A stretch of DNA of 32,019 nucleotides, from IMG/VR virus record IMGVR_UViG_3300033991_000109, positions 1 through 32,019 of that record; one strand, written 5' to 3'. Under the pieces are notes generated by a model that was not told where the DNA came from, ran no database searches, and worked only from the letters and a program-made list of their open reading frames with translations. A program made the translations under genes and the position numbers. The DNA is from a virus. Shown here piece after piece: positions 20,389 through 28,549 of the stretch (the stretch's first letter is position 1; each line of letters opens with the position of its first letter).

Positions 20389-22429
20389 AAAGATTGAGAC
20401 TCCTGACGATATGTGTAGGAGAGTAGCTGCAGACATAGCCCTCGCTGAAGAGAAGGTTGTAGATAGAAAAAAGTGGGAGCAGAAATTCTATGAGATAATA
20501 TCCAAAGGATACTTCCTTCCGAATAGCCCAACACTCGCGAATGCTGGAAAAAAGAATCAACTGCTAAGCGCCTGCTTCGTTTTACCTATCGATGATTCAA
20601 TGGACAGTATTTATTCAAGACTTCGGGACATTGCAATGATACAAAAATTTGGCGGCGGAACAGGGATGAGTTTCAGTAATATAAGGCCGCGGGGAGACCC
20701 TGTGTCATCCACCCACGGAGTTGCTTCCGGCCCAGTAGCATTCATGGCAGCATACAATGGGGTCACAGAAAGTGTAAAGCAAGGTGGAATGCGAAGAGGA
20801 GCAAACATGGGGATTATGAGAGTAGACCATCCGGATATCGTTGAGTTTATAAAATGTAAGGATATTGAAGGCAAATTGGCCAATTTTAATATTAGTGTTG
20901 CTATTACCGATGAATTTATGGAGCTTGTACAAACAGATGGAAAAATGGCCTTAAGGTTTGATGGAAAGATAAGGGATACTGTTGATGCAAAAACTCTTTT
21001 TAAGCAGATTGCTTTACAATCCTGGAGAAACGGTGAACCGGGTGTATGGTTTATCGATATCACCAATAAAGCACATAAAGTACCTGGCATTATCGAAAGT
21101 ACGAATCCCTGCGGAGAACAACCTCTTCTTCCATTTGAAAGTTGCAATTTGGGAAGCATAAACTTGAGCAAGATGATAAAGAAAGGTGCTGTAGATTTTG
21201 AACTTTTGGAAGATGTAATCTATACTGGTGTGAGGTTTCTAGATAATGTAATTGATAGGAATGTATACCCGTTAGATAAGATAGAGAAACAAACTAAAGC
21301 AAATCGCAAAATTGGATTAGGAATTATGGGATGGCACGATATGCTTATTCAATTAAAAATAGCATATGACTCAGAACCGGCGATTGAACTCATACATGAG
21401 CTGATGTCATTCTTCCAAGAAACCGCACATGAAGCAAGTGTAGAGTTGGCACAGGAAAAAGGTCCTTTTCCTAACTGGATGGAGAGCTCCTATAAAAATG
21501 ACAAACACCCACCAAGAAATGCGGAAAGAATTACAATCGCACCCACAGGAACTATTGCTACCATTGCCAATTGCTCAGGAGGAATCGAACCTCATTTTGC
21601 GATGATGTATAGGAGAAAGGTTTTAGATAGTGAGTTCGAAGTTAAAAACTCCCTGCTAGAGAAGGAGCTAAAAGCACTCGACCTAAAATGGGACACTATT
21701 TGGGAGAACAATGGAACTCTGCAAGGATTAGGTGTTCCGCCAGATATAAAGCAGATATTTAAGACCGCACTTGAAATACCATGGCGTTGGCATATCAGAC
21801 ACCAAGCAACATTCCAAAAGTATGTGGATGCTGCAGTTAGTAAAACGATTAATGTCCCCACTGACACTCCAAAAGAAGACTTCGAACAGATGATACAGAT
21901 AGCCTGGCAAATGGGATGTAAAGGATTAACAGTGTATAGAGATGGTTCTCGACAAGAACAAGTTTTAAGTACTGGAAGGGCTAGAGGAAGACCGATGGAA
22001 AGGCCGCAAATATTAGATGCTAAATGTATTAAGATAAGGACCGGATGTGCTAGTCTTTTCACTACAGTAAGTACGTATGAAGGACAAGTGTTTGAGGTTC
22101 TAACTAATATTGGTAGGTCTGGAGGATGTCCTCAGGCAATGACAGAGGCGTTATGCAGGGTAATTTCAACTGCTCTTCGAGCTGGTGTTGATGTAGAGGA
22201 GATAGTCCATCAGCTCGAAGGTATACGGTGCCCTCATATTGGGCCTGCAATGGCAGGCGATAAACCAATCTTAAGTTGTCCAGATGCAATTGCACGCGCA
22301 ATTACCAAGGTGAAGCCTGTCAAATCAAAAGCAAGAACTATAGCACCTTGTCCGGAGTGTGGGGGAAGATTAATGTTTGCAGAAGGTTGTGAACAATGCT
22401 CGGAGTGTCCGTACAGTAAGTGTGGGTGA
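20327..22429 (+). CDS. nrdJ: class II (B12-dependent) ribonucleotide reductase with TSCPD domain
   Basis: ATG at 20327 has AAAAGGAGG seven bases upstream, and the open frame to 20225 lacks a signal. The 700-residue enzyme has C83 (SACF) and C273 (ESCNLGS) as the redox pair and N260-P-C262-G-E264 as the radical and active site. It also has FGGGTGMSFS and APTGTIA motifs. Residues about 570-650 form a TSCPD domain, and the last 25 residues are a cysteine cluster (CPECGG, CEQCSEC). No N-terminal ATP-cone is seen. There is no small subunit nearby, as expected for the adenosylcobalamin class. It makes dNTPs or dNDPs for viral replication without oxygen. Confidence 0.95.
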   Translation: MELTEFARKILEQRYLRKKGEKIETPDDMCRRVAADIALAEEKVVDRKKWEQKFYEIISKGYFLPNSPTLANAGKKNQLLSACFVLPIDDSMDSIYSRLRDIAMIQKFGGGTGMSFSNIRPRGDPVSSTHGVASGPVAFMAAYNGVTESVKQGGMRRGANMGIMRVDHPDIVEFIKCKDIEGKLANFNISVAITDEFMELVQTDGKMALRFDGKIRDTVDAKTLFKQIALQSWRNGEPGVWFIDITNKAHKVPGIIESTNPCGEQPLLPFESCNLGSINLSKMIKKGAVDFELLEDVIYTGVRFLDNVIDRNVYPLDKIEKQTKANRKIGLGIMGWHDMLIQLKIAYDSEPAIELIHELMSFFQETAHEASVELAQEKGPFPNWMESSYKNDKHPPRNAERITIAPTGTIATIANCSGGIEPHFAMMYRRKVLDSEFEVKNSLLEKELKALDLKWDTIWENNGTLQGLGVPPDIKQIFKTALEIPWRWHIRHQATFQKYVDAAVSKTINVPTDTPKEDFEQMIQIAWQMGCKGLTVYRDGSRQEQVLSTGRARGRPMERPQILDAKCIKIRTGCASLFTTVSTYEGQVFEVLTNIGRSGGCPQAMTEALCRVISTALRAGVDVEEIVHQLEGIRCPHIGPAMAGDKPILSCPDAIARAITKVKPVKSKARTIAPCPECGGRLMFAEGCEQCSECPYSKCG

Positions 22430-22433
22430 TATG

Positions 22434-22580
22434 ATGGAGATGCCAAAGAGATGTATGAAGTGTAATGCCCTTCTCGAGAAAAGGCATACATATGATAAAG
22501 CAGTGAGTCTAACAGTTGAAGTATATATCTGTACATTTTGTAAAATGGTTCATGAATTCGAGATAGAGCAGGCGGGGTGA
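22434..22580 (+). CDS. zinc-ribbon mini-protein
   Basis: CMKCNALL near residue 7 and CTFCKMVH about 26 residues later form the metal site of a 48-residue protein. GGGTGAT ends three bases before the ATG at 22434, and ATG 22431 is an alternative. It sits between RNR and the HD hydrolase. Confidence 0.6.
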   Translation: MEMPKRCMKCNALLEKRHTYDKAVSLTVEVYICTFCKMVHEFEIEQAG

Positions 22581-22584
22581 TTCT

Positions 22585-23121
22585 ATGCATCCGAAGTTTG
22601 CTAACTTTATTAAGACCTTTCTTTCGGAAACAGATGCAGAGGTTGTAATACAACTCTTTGAATTGTGTTGGAAACAGTTTAGAATTCTCAGAGCTAGTAG
22701 CACTATGAAGTATCACCATGAGGTAGAAAACTATATGCCCTACGGACTAGTTAATCACATTATGAGAACCGTGTGGGTAGCAAATGAGTTGTGCAGAGAA
22801 GAACAGGGAAAATACAATGAAAGTGTTCACAAACAAAATGACGTTATAATTGCTGCTTTTCTCCACGACCTAGGAAAAATACTTTCGTATCGACAGTCTC
22901 ATGCTCAGCTCGGGTTGAAGTATCTGCAGGTTAAGGAGATTACAGACAGCATCCGAGATATGGTTAGCCATCACCATCATAACTGGGATGTACACCCATG
23001 TCAGAATGTTTGGGAAAGAATCGTAGCATATGCGGATTATCTAGCATCCCGCCCGGAGATTGAAATCAATGCTCTCGAGGAATGGTACCTAAAACCGGAG
23101 GATGAAAAAGATGAGTTCTAG
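22585..23121 (+). CDS. HD-domain phosphohydrolase
   Basis: The 178-residue protein has the HD metal ligands H58 (VNHIMRT), H94-D95 (AAFLHDLGK), the H129-H132 run (VSHHHHNWD) and D151 (YADYLAS). HD enzymes cleave phosphate esters of nucleotides or nucleic acids. In this nucleotide-metabolism block, a dNTP or nucleotide phosphatase role is likely, but the substrate is not fixed by sequence. GGGTGAT precedes the start. Confidence 0.85.
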   Translation: MHPKFANFIKTFLSETDAEVVIQLFELCWKQFRILRASSTMKYHHEVENYMPYGLVNHIMRTVWVANELCREEQGKYNESVHKQNDVIIAAFLHDLGKILSYRQSHAQLGLKYLQVKEITDSIRDMVSHHHHNWDVHPCQNVWERIVAYADYLASRPEIEINALEEWYLKPEDEKDEF

Positions 23122-23908
23122 GCAAGAAATTAGCTGGGATTGGGAAAAGATGCCATTGAGTAAGTCAATGGTCCATATGTTTGAACAGTGCCCATATAGA
23201 TTCTTCTTACAGTTCATTGACAGATACCCGTTTGAGAAAACACCGGAGATGGCTGAAGGAAATAGGTTGCATGATGAATTGGACCAACTGTATAAAAAAA
23301 TAGATAAAACGGAGATAGTTACAGCAGCTGATATAGCTGAGGCATACAGAAAGTGTCTTCCACCAGTAATACAAATGCAGCGGTTCATAGAACTTGAGCA
23401 AAAGAGGTTCTCTACTGTAGCAACAAAAAACTTTTGGCCAGTGCTAACGGAAAGGTTCCTTGAGGATAAGGAGTTAATGTACTTTGGCACTTTAGATAGG
23501 TTTGATATTAATGAACGTGGAATTGGAGTGGTGATTGATTATAAAATGGGTAAATTTCACAAGTGGCTGGAAACTAAGTATCGCTTCGAACTTATGGGAT
23601 ATAAACACTTGTTAAAAGCTAATCAGAAAAAGCTTGCTGAAGAAGGGATTGAGTTTAAAGCTATCACATATGGAGTAATAGTATTTCTCGGTGGAGATGA
23701 AACAATTGTTTGGGAACAAGAAATAAAGGCAGTTACTGAGAGGACTTTCTATAAGAAAATCCCACATGTAAGGGGGTTAATTCAAAAGTACGATGAGGAA
23801 GGAGAATGGCCAAAAAAAATAACACCCTTATGCGCCTATTGTCCATTTGCAGGCAAACCGTGTCAACTTGAACAACAGTTGGTGGGTGAGAAAAAAGAAG
23901 GTGATTAG
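23111..23908 (+). CDS. Cas4/RecB-like Fe-S nuclease
   Basis: ATG at 23111 is chosen because CGGAGG lies nine bases upstream. The 265-residue protein shows LSKSMVHMFEQCPYRFFLQF (C27), H54, D129 in GTLDRFD and D143-x-K145 in VIDYKMG. FELMGY follows, then C241, C244 and C251 at the C-terminus. This is the PD-(D/E)XK core flanked by four cysteines that hold a 4Fe-4S cluster in Cas4, AddB and related exonucleases. No Cas1, Cas2 or CRISPR array is here, so a role in replication-linked end processing or recombination is more likely. Confidence 0.85.
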   Translation: MSSRQEISWDWEKMPLSKSMVHMFEQCPYRFFLQFIDRYPFEKTPEMAEGNRLHDELDQLYKKIDKTEIVTAADIAEAYRKCLPPVIQMQRFIELEQKRFSTVATKNFWPVLTERFLEDKELMYFGTLDRFDINERGIGVVIDYKMGKFHKWLETKYRFELMGYKHLLKANQKKLAEEGIEFKAITYGVIVFLGGDETIVWEQEIKAVTERTFYKKIPHVRGLIQKYDEEGEWPKKITPLCAYCPFAGKPCQLEQQLVGEKKEGD

Positions 23909-24157
23909 ATGGAAAATGTTCAGATAGTTGATAGATATGATGGAAATTATCCAGACCCTGAAACGATGTGTAAAGGACAATGTGAAGGACTAGGTTGGGT
24001 ACCAGTTCACAAGAACTATCCAAATGATGAGGAAGGACCGTGGCATGATTTGTGGGAGGAAGCTGAAATTATAAATCCTTCGGAAGATGGATGGCATTTC
24101 GTTACCTGCCCAACCTGTGGGGGAACTGGAAAAAGAAAATCAGAGGACAAGCCATGA
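23909..24157 (+). CDS. DnaJ-type zinc-motif protein
   Basis: The 82-residue protein has CKGQCEGLGW and, after 45 residues, CPTCGGTGKR. The pair is a single repeat unit of the CxxCxGxG zinc domain of DnaJ. Between them lies an acidic aromatic stretch. GGTGAT precedes the start. A chaperone-like or binding role is speculative. Confidence 0.6.
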   Translation: MENVQIVDRYDGNYPDPETMCKGQCEGLGWVPVHKNYPNDEEGPWHDLWEEAEIINPSEDGWHFVTCPTCGGTGKRKSEDKP

Positions 24158-24375
24158 GGATAAACTTTGGGGAAAAGAAAACCCTGTGTCCACAATGTGG
24201 TTTGTGGGCAAGCGCGGGAAAAAAGTGTATCTGGTGTGGTGCTGAGCTGCCGCTTAAGCATTTCATAAAAGTCCGATGCTCAAAGTGTCTGAAAATCACC
24301 TATGTAGAGAGAATGCATCTGTATGATAAAAATCGCTGTGTGTGGTGTAATGCAGATATAACGGTGGTCAAATGA
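24154..24375 (+). CDS. double zinc-ribbon protein
   Basis: It starts by ATGA overlap at 24154. The 73-residue protein has two four-cysteine sites: CPQCGLWA with CIWCGAEL, and CSKCLKIT with CVWCNADI. Its end overlaps the next gene (ATGA at 24372-24375). It is part of a coupled series leading into queD. Confidence 0.65.
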   Translation: MRINFGEKKTLCPQCGLWASAGKKCIWCGAELPLKHFIKVRCSKCLKITYVERMHLYDKNRCVWCNADITVVK

Positions 24376-24581
24376 AAAGGGTAAGAATGACCTATAAGCA
24401 GATGATGTCACAAAAAAGGCTCACAGAATATATTCAAGCACCTACTTGGGAGGAACAGCTAAAAAAGCGACCCCCATTAGGAACTCCAGAATATACTGAG
24501 TGGCTTAACGGCTTAACACCAGAACAATTTGAAAGAGAATTCGAAGAAAGAAGAAAAAAGACCCAGGAGGAGGTAAAATGA
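24372..24581 (+). CDS. hypothetical basic helical protein
   Basis: This is a 69-residue protein with no cysteines, a basic N-terminus and an acidic/basic C-terminal helix. A central segment RPPLGTPEYTEWLNGLTPEQ is rich in Pro and Thr. ATGA overlaps join it to both neighbours, so it is translated together with QueD. It is not recognised. Confidence 0.6.
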   Translation: MKRVRMTYKQMMSQKRLTEYIQAPTWEEQLKKRPPLGTPEYTEWLNGLTPEQFEREFEERRKKTQEEVK

Positions 24582-25081
24582 AGTTAGTTACCAAGAGAAC
24601 GTTTGCAGCTAGTCACAGGCTGCCGGACCACATGGGAAAGTGTAAGGGACTGCATGGTCATAACTGGAAGGTACGAGTTATGATGGAAGGAGAACAAATA
24701 ATCAAACCGGGAGACCCGCAGAATGGGATGTTGGTAGATTTTCAAAATGTCAAAGGCATCATAGATGCCCTCGACCACTCAGATTTAAATATACTGTTTA
24801 ATGAAGATGAACCACCAACAGCAGAGAATATAGCTCGATACCTTGGATACCAGTTGTACAGACTACAGGATAACATACACCGGGTGATTGTCCACATATG
24901 GGAGAGTGAAGATTCATTTATTGAATGGGATTCAGAAACAGATTTGGAACTCGATTACAAGATAAAAGAATCACTTACTGAAAGTCTATCCGATGTGAAA
25001 ACTCCCGAGGATGTTTCGAAACAAAGAGAGGCAAACAAAGATATTTTGAATGGTGATAGTGATGAAAGCGAAAGTCAATGA
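24578..25081 (+). CDS. queD: 6-carboxytetrahydropterin synthase
   Basis: The QueD core fills about residues 1-120 of a 167-residue product. Zinc ligands are H13 (FAASHRL), H26 and H28 (LHGHNW), and C22 is the catalytic cysteine. DFQNVKGIIDALDHSDLN, PTAENIA and ESEDSFIEW match the family. It turns 7,8-dihydroneopterin triphosphate into 6-carboxytetrahydropterin, the second step to preQ0. An acidic, probably disordered tail of about 45 residues is unusual. AGGAGG precedes the start, and the end overlaps queE. Confidence 0.95.
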   Translation: MKLVTKRTFAASHRLPDHMGKCKGLHGHNWKVRVMMEGEQIIKPGDPQNGMLVDFQNVKGIIDALDHSDLNILFNEDEPPTAENIARYLGYQLYRLQDNIHRVIVHIWESEDSFIEWDSETDLELDYKIKESLTESLSDVKTPEDVSKQREANKDILNGDSDESESQ

Positions 25082-25709
25082 AATATTTATATCGCTACAA
25101 GGCGAAAGTACCTGGATGGGAAGACCTACGGTGTTCGTTAGGTTTGCAGGATGTAATTTAAATTGCCCTTGGTGCGATACGCAGTATGCCAAGAAGGAGT
25201 TTAAAGAGATGGATATAGAAAGTGTAGTAGAAGAAATAAAGGAATATAACTGCAGGTACATCTGTTTCACTGGTGGAGAACCACTATTACAGTATGAAGA
25301 GCTCATAAATATTTCGGAACATTTCCCAGGGTATCATATCAGCGTAGAGACAAATGGCTCAATAGAGATTTTACAAAGACCAAACATTCAGAAGTTTGTC
25401 ATGGATATCAAATGCCCCTCATCTATGGTGAACAAAGACTATTACAGAGTTGCGCTGAAGAATGTAGAGAACTTAAACCATGAGGATGAGGTAAAATTTG
25501 TGGTTGCAACACAATCAGACTTATCGTTCATTGGGGAGTTATTAGATGGTTTGCCTAAAGAGATAGTAAAGTTGATATCTCCTGCATGGCCAGGAACACT
25601 AACACTTCCTGATTTAGCTGTTCAGATAGTAGACTGGAGAACACATAATGTTTTGCTACAGATACAACAGCATAAAATCATTTGGGGGACAGACAAACGT
25701 GGCGTGTAA
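25062..25709 (+). CDS. queE: 7-carboxy-7-deazaguanine synthase (radical SAM)
   Basis: ATG at 25062 follows GGTGAT. The 215-residue enzyme has the CxxxCxxC radical-SAM site CNLNCPWC (C31, C35, C38), FTGGEP (69-74) for SAM binding, and N-terminal FISLQGES typical of QueE. It rearranges 6-carboxytetrahydropterin to 7-carboxy-7-deazaguanine. It overlaps queD by 20 bases, so the two are coupled. Confidence 0.95.
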   Translation: MKAKVNEIFISLQGESTWMGRPTVFVRFAGCNLNCPWCDTQYAKKEFKEMDIESVVEEIKEYNCRYICFTGGEPLLQYEELINISEHFPGYHISVETNGSIEILQRPNIQKFVMDIKCPSSMVNKDYYRVALKNVENLNHEDEVKFVVATQSDLSFIGELLDGLPKEIVKLISPAWPGTLTLPDLAVQIVDWRTHNVLLQIQQHKIIWGTDKRGV

Positions 25710-25818
25710 GGGATGGCCAGATTGGAATAATAGAGGTTTTCGCTTATGGGTAATACAGATAGTCATAGCCTTCGGAGTGATGATTCTATGCCTGATAGCA
25801 TACACATACTGCGGGTAG
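25699..25818 (+). CDS. 39-residue single-pass membrane protein
   Basis: A GTG at 25699, nine bases after GGGGGA, opens a frame that overlaps queE by 11 bases and the next gene by 31. The product has an amphipathic N-terminus (WPDWNNRG) and then a clear transmembrane stretch of about 22 hydrophobic residues, ending YTYCG. The frame covers the gap between the two genes. Its function is unknown. Confidence 0.45.
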   Translation: MACKGWPDWNNRGFRLWVIQIVIAFGVMILCLIAYTYCG

Positions 25819-26282
25819 ATTGGTCTGCAGTTTTAATGTTATCTAAAGCTTTAGCACTCTGGGCTCAAAATCAGAATTTCACACAGATAGTTGCAGTAGC
25901 AAAAGGAGGTTTAATTCCGGGGGTCATCATTTCAAACCTGCTGGATTTACCTCTTGATGTTATAAAAGCAAAGAGAAAATCATCAGAACATTGTTCTCTT
26001 AGTCTTATGCAATACTGGGTTACGTATCCGGAATATGCCTACCTGCTGGTAGTAGATGATATTATCGATGAGGGAGAAACAATGGCATCAATTGCTTCTA
26101 TGTTACGTAGTCAAGAGGCAAGATTTCAAACAGTATCTATGCTGTATAAGAAACATTCAACATATAAGCCAAGATACTACGTACAAGACGTACCAAATAA
26201 ATCGCTGGTAATTTTTCCATGGGAAGATGAATTTAAGGAGAAAAAGAGATTGGAGGAATGGAATGAAAGACATTCAAAATGA
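25788..26282 (+). CDS. purine-type phosphoribosyltransferase
   Basis: ATG at 25788 follows GGAGTGAT, and the frame is open to 25746. The 164-residue protein has the PRPP-binding loop YLLVVDDIIDEGETM (about 102-116) and an upstream AVAKGGLIPGV (about 36-46). The layout resembles xanthine/guanine or hypoxanthine phosphoribosyltransferases. It could recycle guanine released from DNA by base exchange, or feed GTP to FolE2, but both ideas are inference from position within the preQ0 genes. Confidence 0.85.
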   Translation: MPDSIHILRVDWSAVLMLSKALALWAQNQNFTQIVAVAKGGLIPGVIISNLLDLPLDVIKAKRKSSEHCSLSLMQYWVTYPEYAYLLVVDDIIDEGETMASIASMLRSQEARFQTVSMLYKKHSTYKPRYYVQDVPNKSLVIFPWEDEFKEKKRLEEWNERHSK

Positions 26283-27132
26283 GCCAGATAGTCGTGGTGT
26301 TGCAATTAAGAAGGTAGGAATCTCGAAATGTCAGTTACCTTTTAGTTTAAAGGATAAGAGAGCAGGAACCCAAATGACAGTAGGAGAATGGAAGGTATCT
26401 GTAAAGTTAAAACACGATGCTCGTGGAACACATATGTCAAGGTTTATGGAAGTTCTACAACAGCATAGACCAGCGCAAATAAGTCTTAATTATTTACAGA
26501 CCATAGTAAAACCACAGATAAAGACGGCTTTAGGTGCCCAGAAGGCAGAAATCGAGGTTTCGTTTACGTATTTCATTTGGAAAGAAACACCAGTTACACA
26601 TAAGGATTGTGACCTTCCTGTCTATTGCAGGTTTGTGGTTTCCGATTATCATAAGCCTGTGCTTGAGGTAAAAACACCTATAACCACATTATGTCCATGC
26701 TCAAAGGAAATAAGTATACATGGAGCACATAATCAGCGTTCTTGGGTAACTATTCAAGTCATCTCACAAGCTTGGTTATGGATAGAGGACCTCGTATTAA
26801 TTGCGGAAGAAGCTGCGTCTTGTCCAATCTGGCCTTTACTTAAACGGCCCGATGAAAAGTATGTCACTGAAAAAGCGTTCGATAGCCCCCGATTCGTAGA
26901 AGATGTGGTTCGTGAAGTAGCTCTCGGAATAAGAAGGATTGCACCTAAGTATAATATCACCTGGTATAAAGTCATTTGTGAAAATGAAGAATCAATTCAT
27001 GTGCACAATGCATTTGCTGAACATGAGGAAGATATTGAGCTAAAGCCGTGGCAAAAGGCTGTTATGGCTCCTGGTCAGACAAAGGTGGATGAACATGCCG
27101 ATATGTCAAAAGTGTCACCTCAGCGCCAATGA
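26263..27132 (+). CDS. folE2: GTP cyclohydrolase IB
   Basis: ATG at 26263 follows GGAGGAATGG. The 289-residue protein carries the family's signatures: DARGTHMSRF near residue 52, PITTLCPCSKEIS (C144, C146) and HGAHNQRSW (153-161). FolE2 opens the GTP imidazole ring to give 7,8-dihydroneopterin triphosphate, the first step of preQ0 synthesis. It is the FolE type that can use metals other than zinc. It overlaps both neighbouring genes. Confidence 0.95.
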   Translation: MKDIQNEPDSRGVAIKKVGISKCQLPFSLKDKRAGTQMTVGEWKVSVKLKHDARGTHMSRFMEVLQQHRPAQISLNYLQTIVKPQIKTALGAQKAEIEVSFTYFIWKETPVTHKDCDLPVYCRFVVSDYHKPVLEVKTPITTLCPCSKEISIHGAHNQRSWVTIQVISQAWLWIEDLVLIAEEAASCPIWPLLKRPDEKYVTEKAFDSPRFVEDVVREVALGIRRIAPKYNITWYKVICENEESIHVHNAFAEHEEDIELKPWQKAVMAPGQTKVDEHADMSKVSPQRQ

Positions 27133-27760
27133 AAACATCAAGATGGTCCGAGGAAAAGGACCGTTAGATGCAGATTTGATGCTAGTAGGCGAAGCTCCCG
27201 GGTACGAAGAAAATAAAGCTGGAGAGCCTTTTATTGGGTCAGCAGGAAGATTACTAACGAAACACCTCAATGAGGTAGGTATCTCTAGAGAGGACACATA
27301 CATCACGAATGTTGTAAAATGTCAACCTCCGGGAAATAGAAACCCTACTCATAGCGAAATGATGGCGTGTAAGGAACACCTTTTAAGAGAGATTGTTTCC
27401 GTAAGGCCGAAGATAATAGTACTCATGGGAAGAATAGCTATTAAAGCACTCAGTGGAAGAACGGGGTCTATGAAGGATTTGCATGGTGTAGTTTCACATA
27501 TGACTATTGCTATCAAAGATGATGTGGACTCACTTCCTGTTGAAGTTGTTGTGGTTCTTACATATCACCCGGCTGCAGAGCTTTATCATGAGTTTTACAC
27601 CCAGTTTATTCAGGAAGACTGGAAGAAGATAAAACAACTCTTGGACGAGAAGAAAAAAGAAAAGAAAGTAACTGTTCAGATTCCACTCAATGTGGATAAT
27701 GAAAAGCAGTTAAAGGAACAAAAGAAATTTCTGGAGGGTTCAGATGAGCGTAGAACATAA
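27095..27760 (+). CDS. family-4 uracil-DNA glycosylase (4Fe-4S)
   Basis: ATG at 27095 follows AAGGTGG. The 221-residue protein has C4 and C7 plus C76 and C92 for the 4Fe-4S cluster. The uracil pocket motif is GEAPGYEENKAGEPFIGSAG (32-51), the strand motif ITNVVKCQPPGNRNPT, and the loop THPAAEL. It removes uracil from DNA. It shares the operon with dUTPase and a B-family polymerase. Archaeal-type family-B polymerases are known to stall at template uracil. The basic, Glu/Lys-rich C-terminal 50 residues are an extension. Confidence 0.9.
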   Translation: MPICQKCHLSANENIKMVRGKGPLDADLMLVGEAPGYEENKAGEPFIGSAGRLLTKHLNEVGISREDTYITNVVKCQPPGNRNPTHSEMMACKEHLLREIVSVRPKIIVLMGRIAIKALSGRTGSMKDLHGVVSHMTIAIKDDVDSLPVEVVVVLTYHPAAELYHEFYTQFIQEDWKKIKQLLDEKKKEKKVTVQIPLNVDNEKQLKEQKKFLEGSDERRT

Positions 27761-28523
27761 GCAAGCACAATTTAAGGATTCGAGTCGCAGGGCAGTTGTC
27801 CTGATGTCCGGTGGTTTAGATTCAACAACCATCGTGGGGAATTTGTTGATGAGAAAGTTCAAGGTGTTTCCGCTGTCTATAAACTATGGGCAGCGACATG
27901 CCGTTGAGATGGAAGCAATGAAATCTATCGTCCAGTGGTATCAAGACCAAAAACAACCTGTTGAAAACGTATTTGAGTTAAAGCTACCGGACCTTGCAAG
28001 AATAGGTGGTAGTGCATTGACAGACACATCAATTGATGTACCTGATAAGATGATAGAGGGAATACCAGTTACTTATGTACCGGGGCGCAATACAATCTTC
28101 CTATCGATAGCATTAGCTTATGCTGAAGTGAAAAAGTGCAAGAGTGTAGCTATCGGTGTAAACGCACTTGACTACAGCGGATACCCGGATTGTAGGCCAG
28201 AATATATTAAGGCAGTGGCTGAGGTAGCCAGATTATCGTCTAAGAGGGCTGTTGAAGGCAAACCCATCTTGATTGATACCCCAATTATCACAATGAAAAA
28301 GTCTGAGATAATTAAGATGGGAATGACATGTAGACCAGCAGTTCCATACCACTTGACCTGGAGTTGTTATAATCCTCAGGAAATCAAGGGCACCCTTGGT
28401 GAGAAGCTAAAGGGTGTTAAAAAGTGGAAACCATGTGGTACCTGTGATAGCTGTACACTTAGAGCGAAGGGATTTAAGGAAGCTGACACCGAGGACCCTG
28501 CATTAAAAGAAACAACGGTTTAA
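27744..28523 (+). CDS. queC: 7-cyano-7-deazaguanine synthase
   Basis: The 259-residue protein has the ATP-pyrophosphatase loop SGGLDS (22-27) and YVPGRNTIFLS. The family zinc site is C208, C231, C234 and C237 (PCGTCDSC). QueC converts 7-carboxy-7-deazaguanine to preQ0 with ATP and ammonia. It ends the rightward operon and overlaps the UDG gene by 17 bases. There is no QueF, ArcS or GAT-QueC in the window, so preQ0 itself is the last product that can be inferred here. Confidence 0.96.
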   Translation: MSVEHKQAQFKDSSRRAVVLMSGGLDSTTIVGNLLMRKFKVFPLSINYGQRHAVEMEAMKSIVQWYQDQKQPVENVFELKLPDLARIGGSALTDTSIDVPDKMIEGIPVTYVPGRNTIFLSIALAYAEVKKCKSVAIGVNALDYSGYPDCRPEYIKAVAEVARLSSKRAVEGKPILIDTPIITMKKSEIIKMGMTCRPAVPYHLTWSCYNPQEIKGTLGEKLKGVKKWKPCGTCDSCTLRAKGFKEADTEDPALKETTV

Positions 28524-28549
28524 GCTCCGGACGTTCGGAAGGATTAAAA

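Noticed and set aside
20611-21171. Minus-strand 186-codon frame opposite the RNR gene
   Set aside because: It is the antisense shadow of a strongly conserved RNR region, and has no start signal or recognisable domain.
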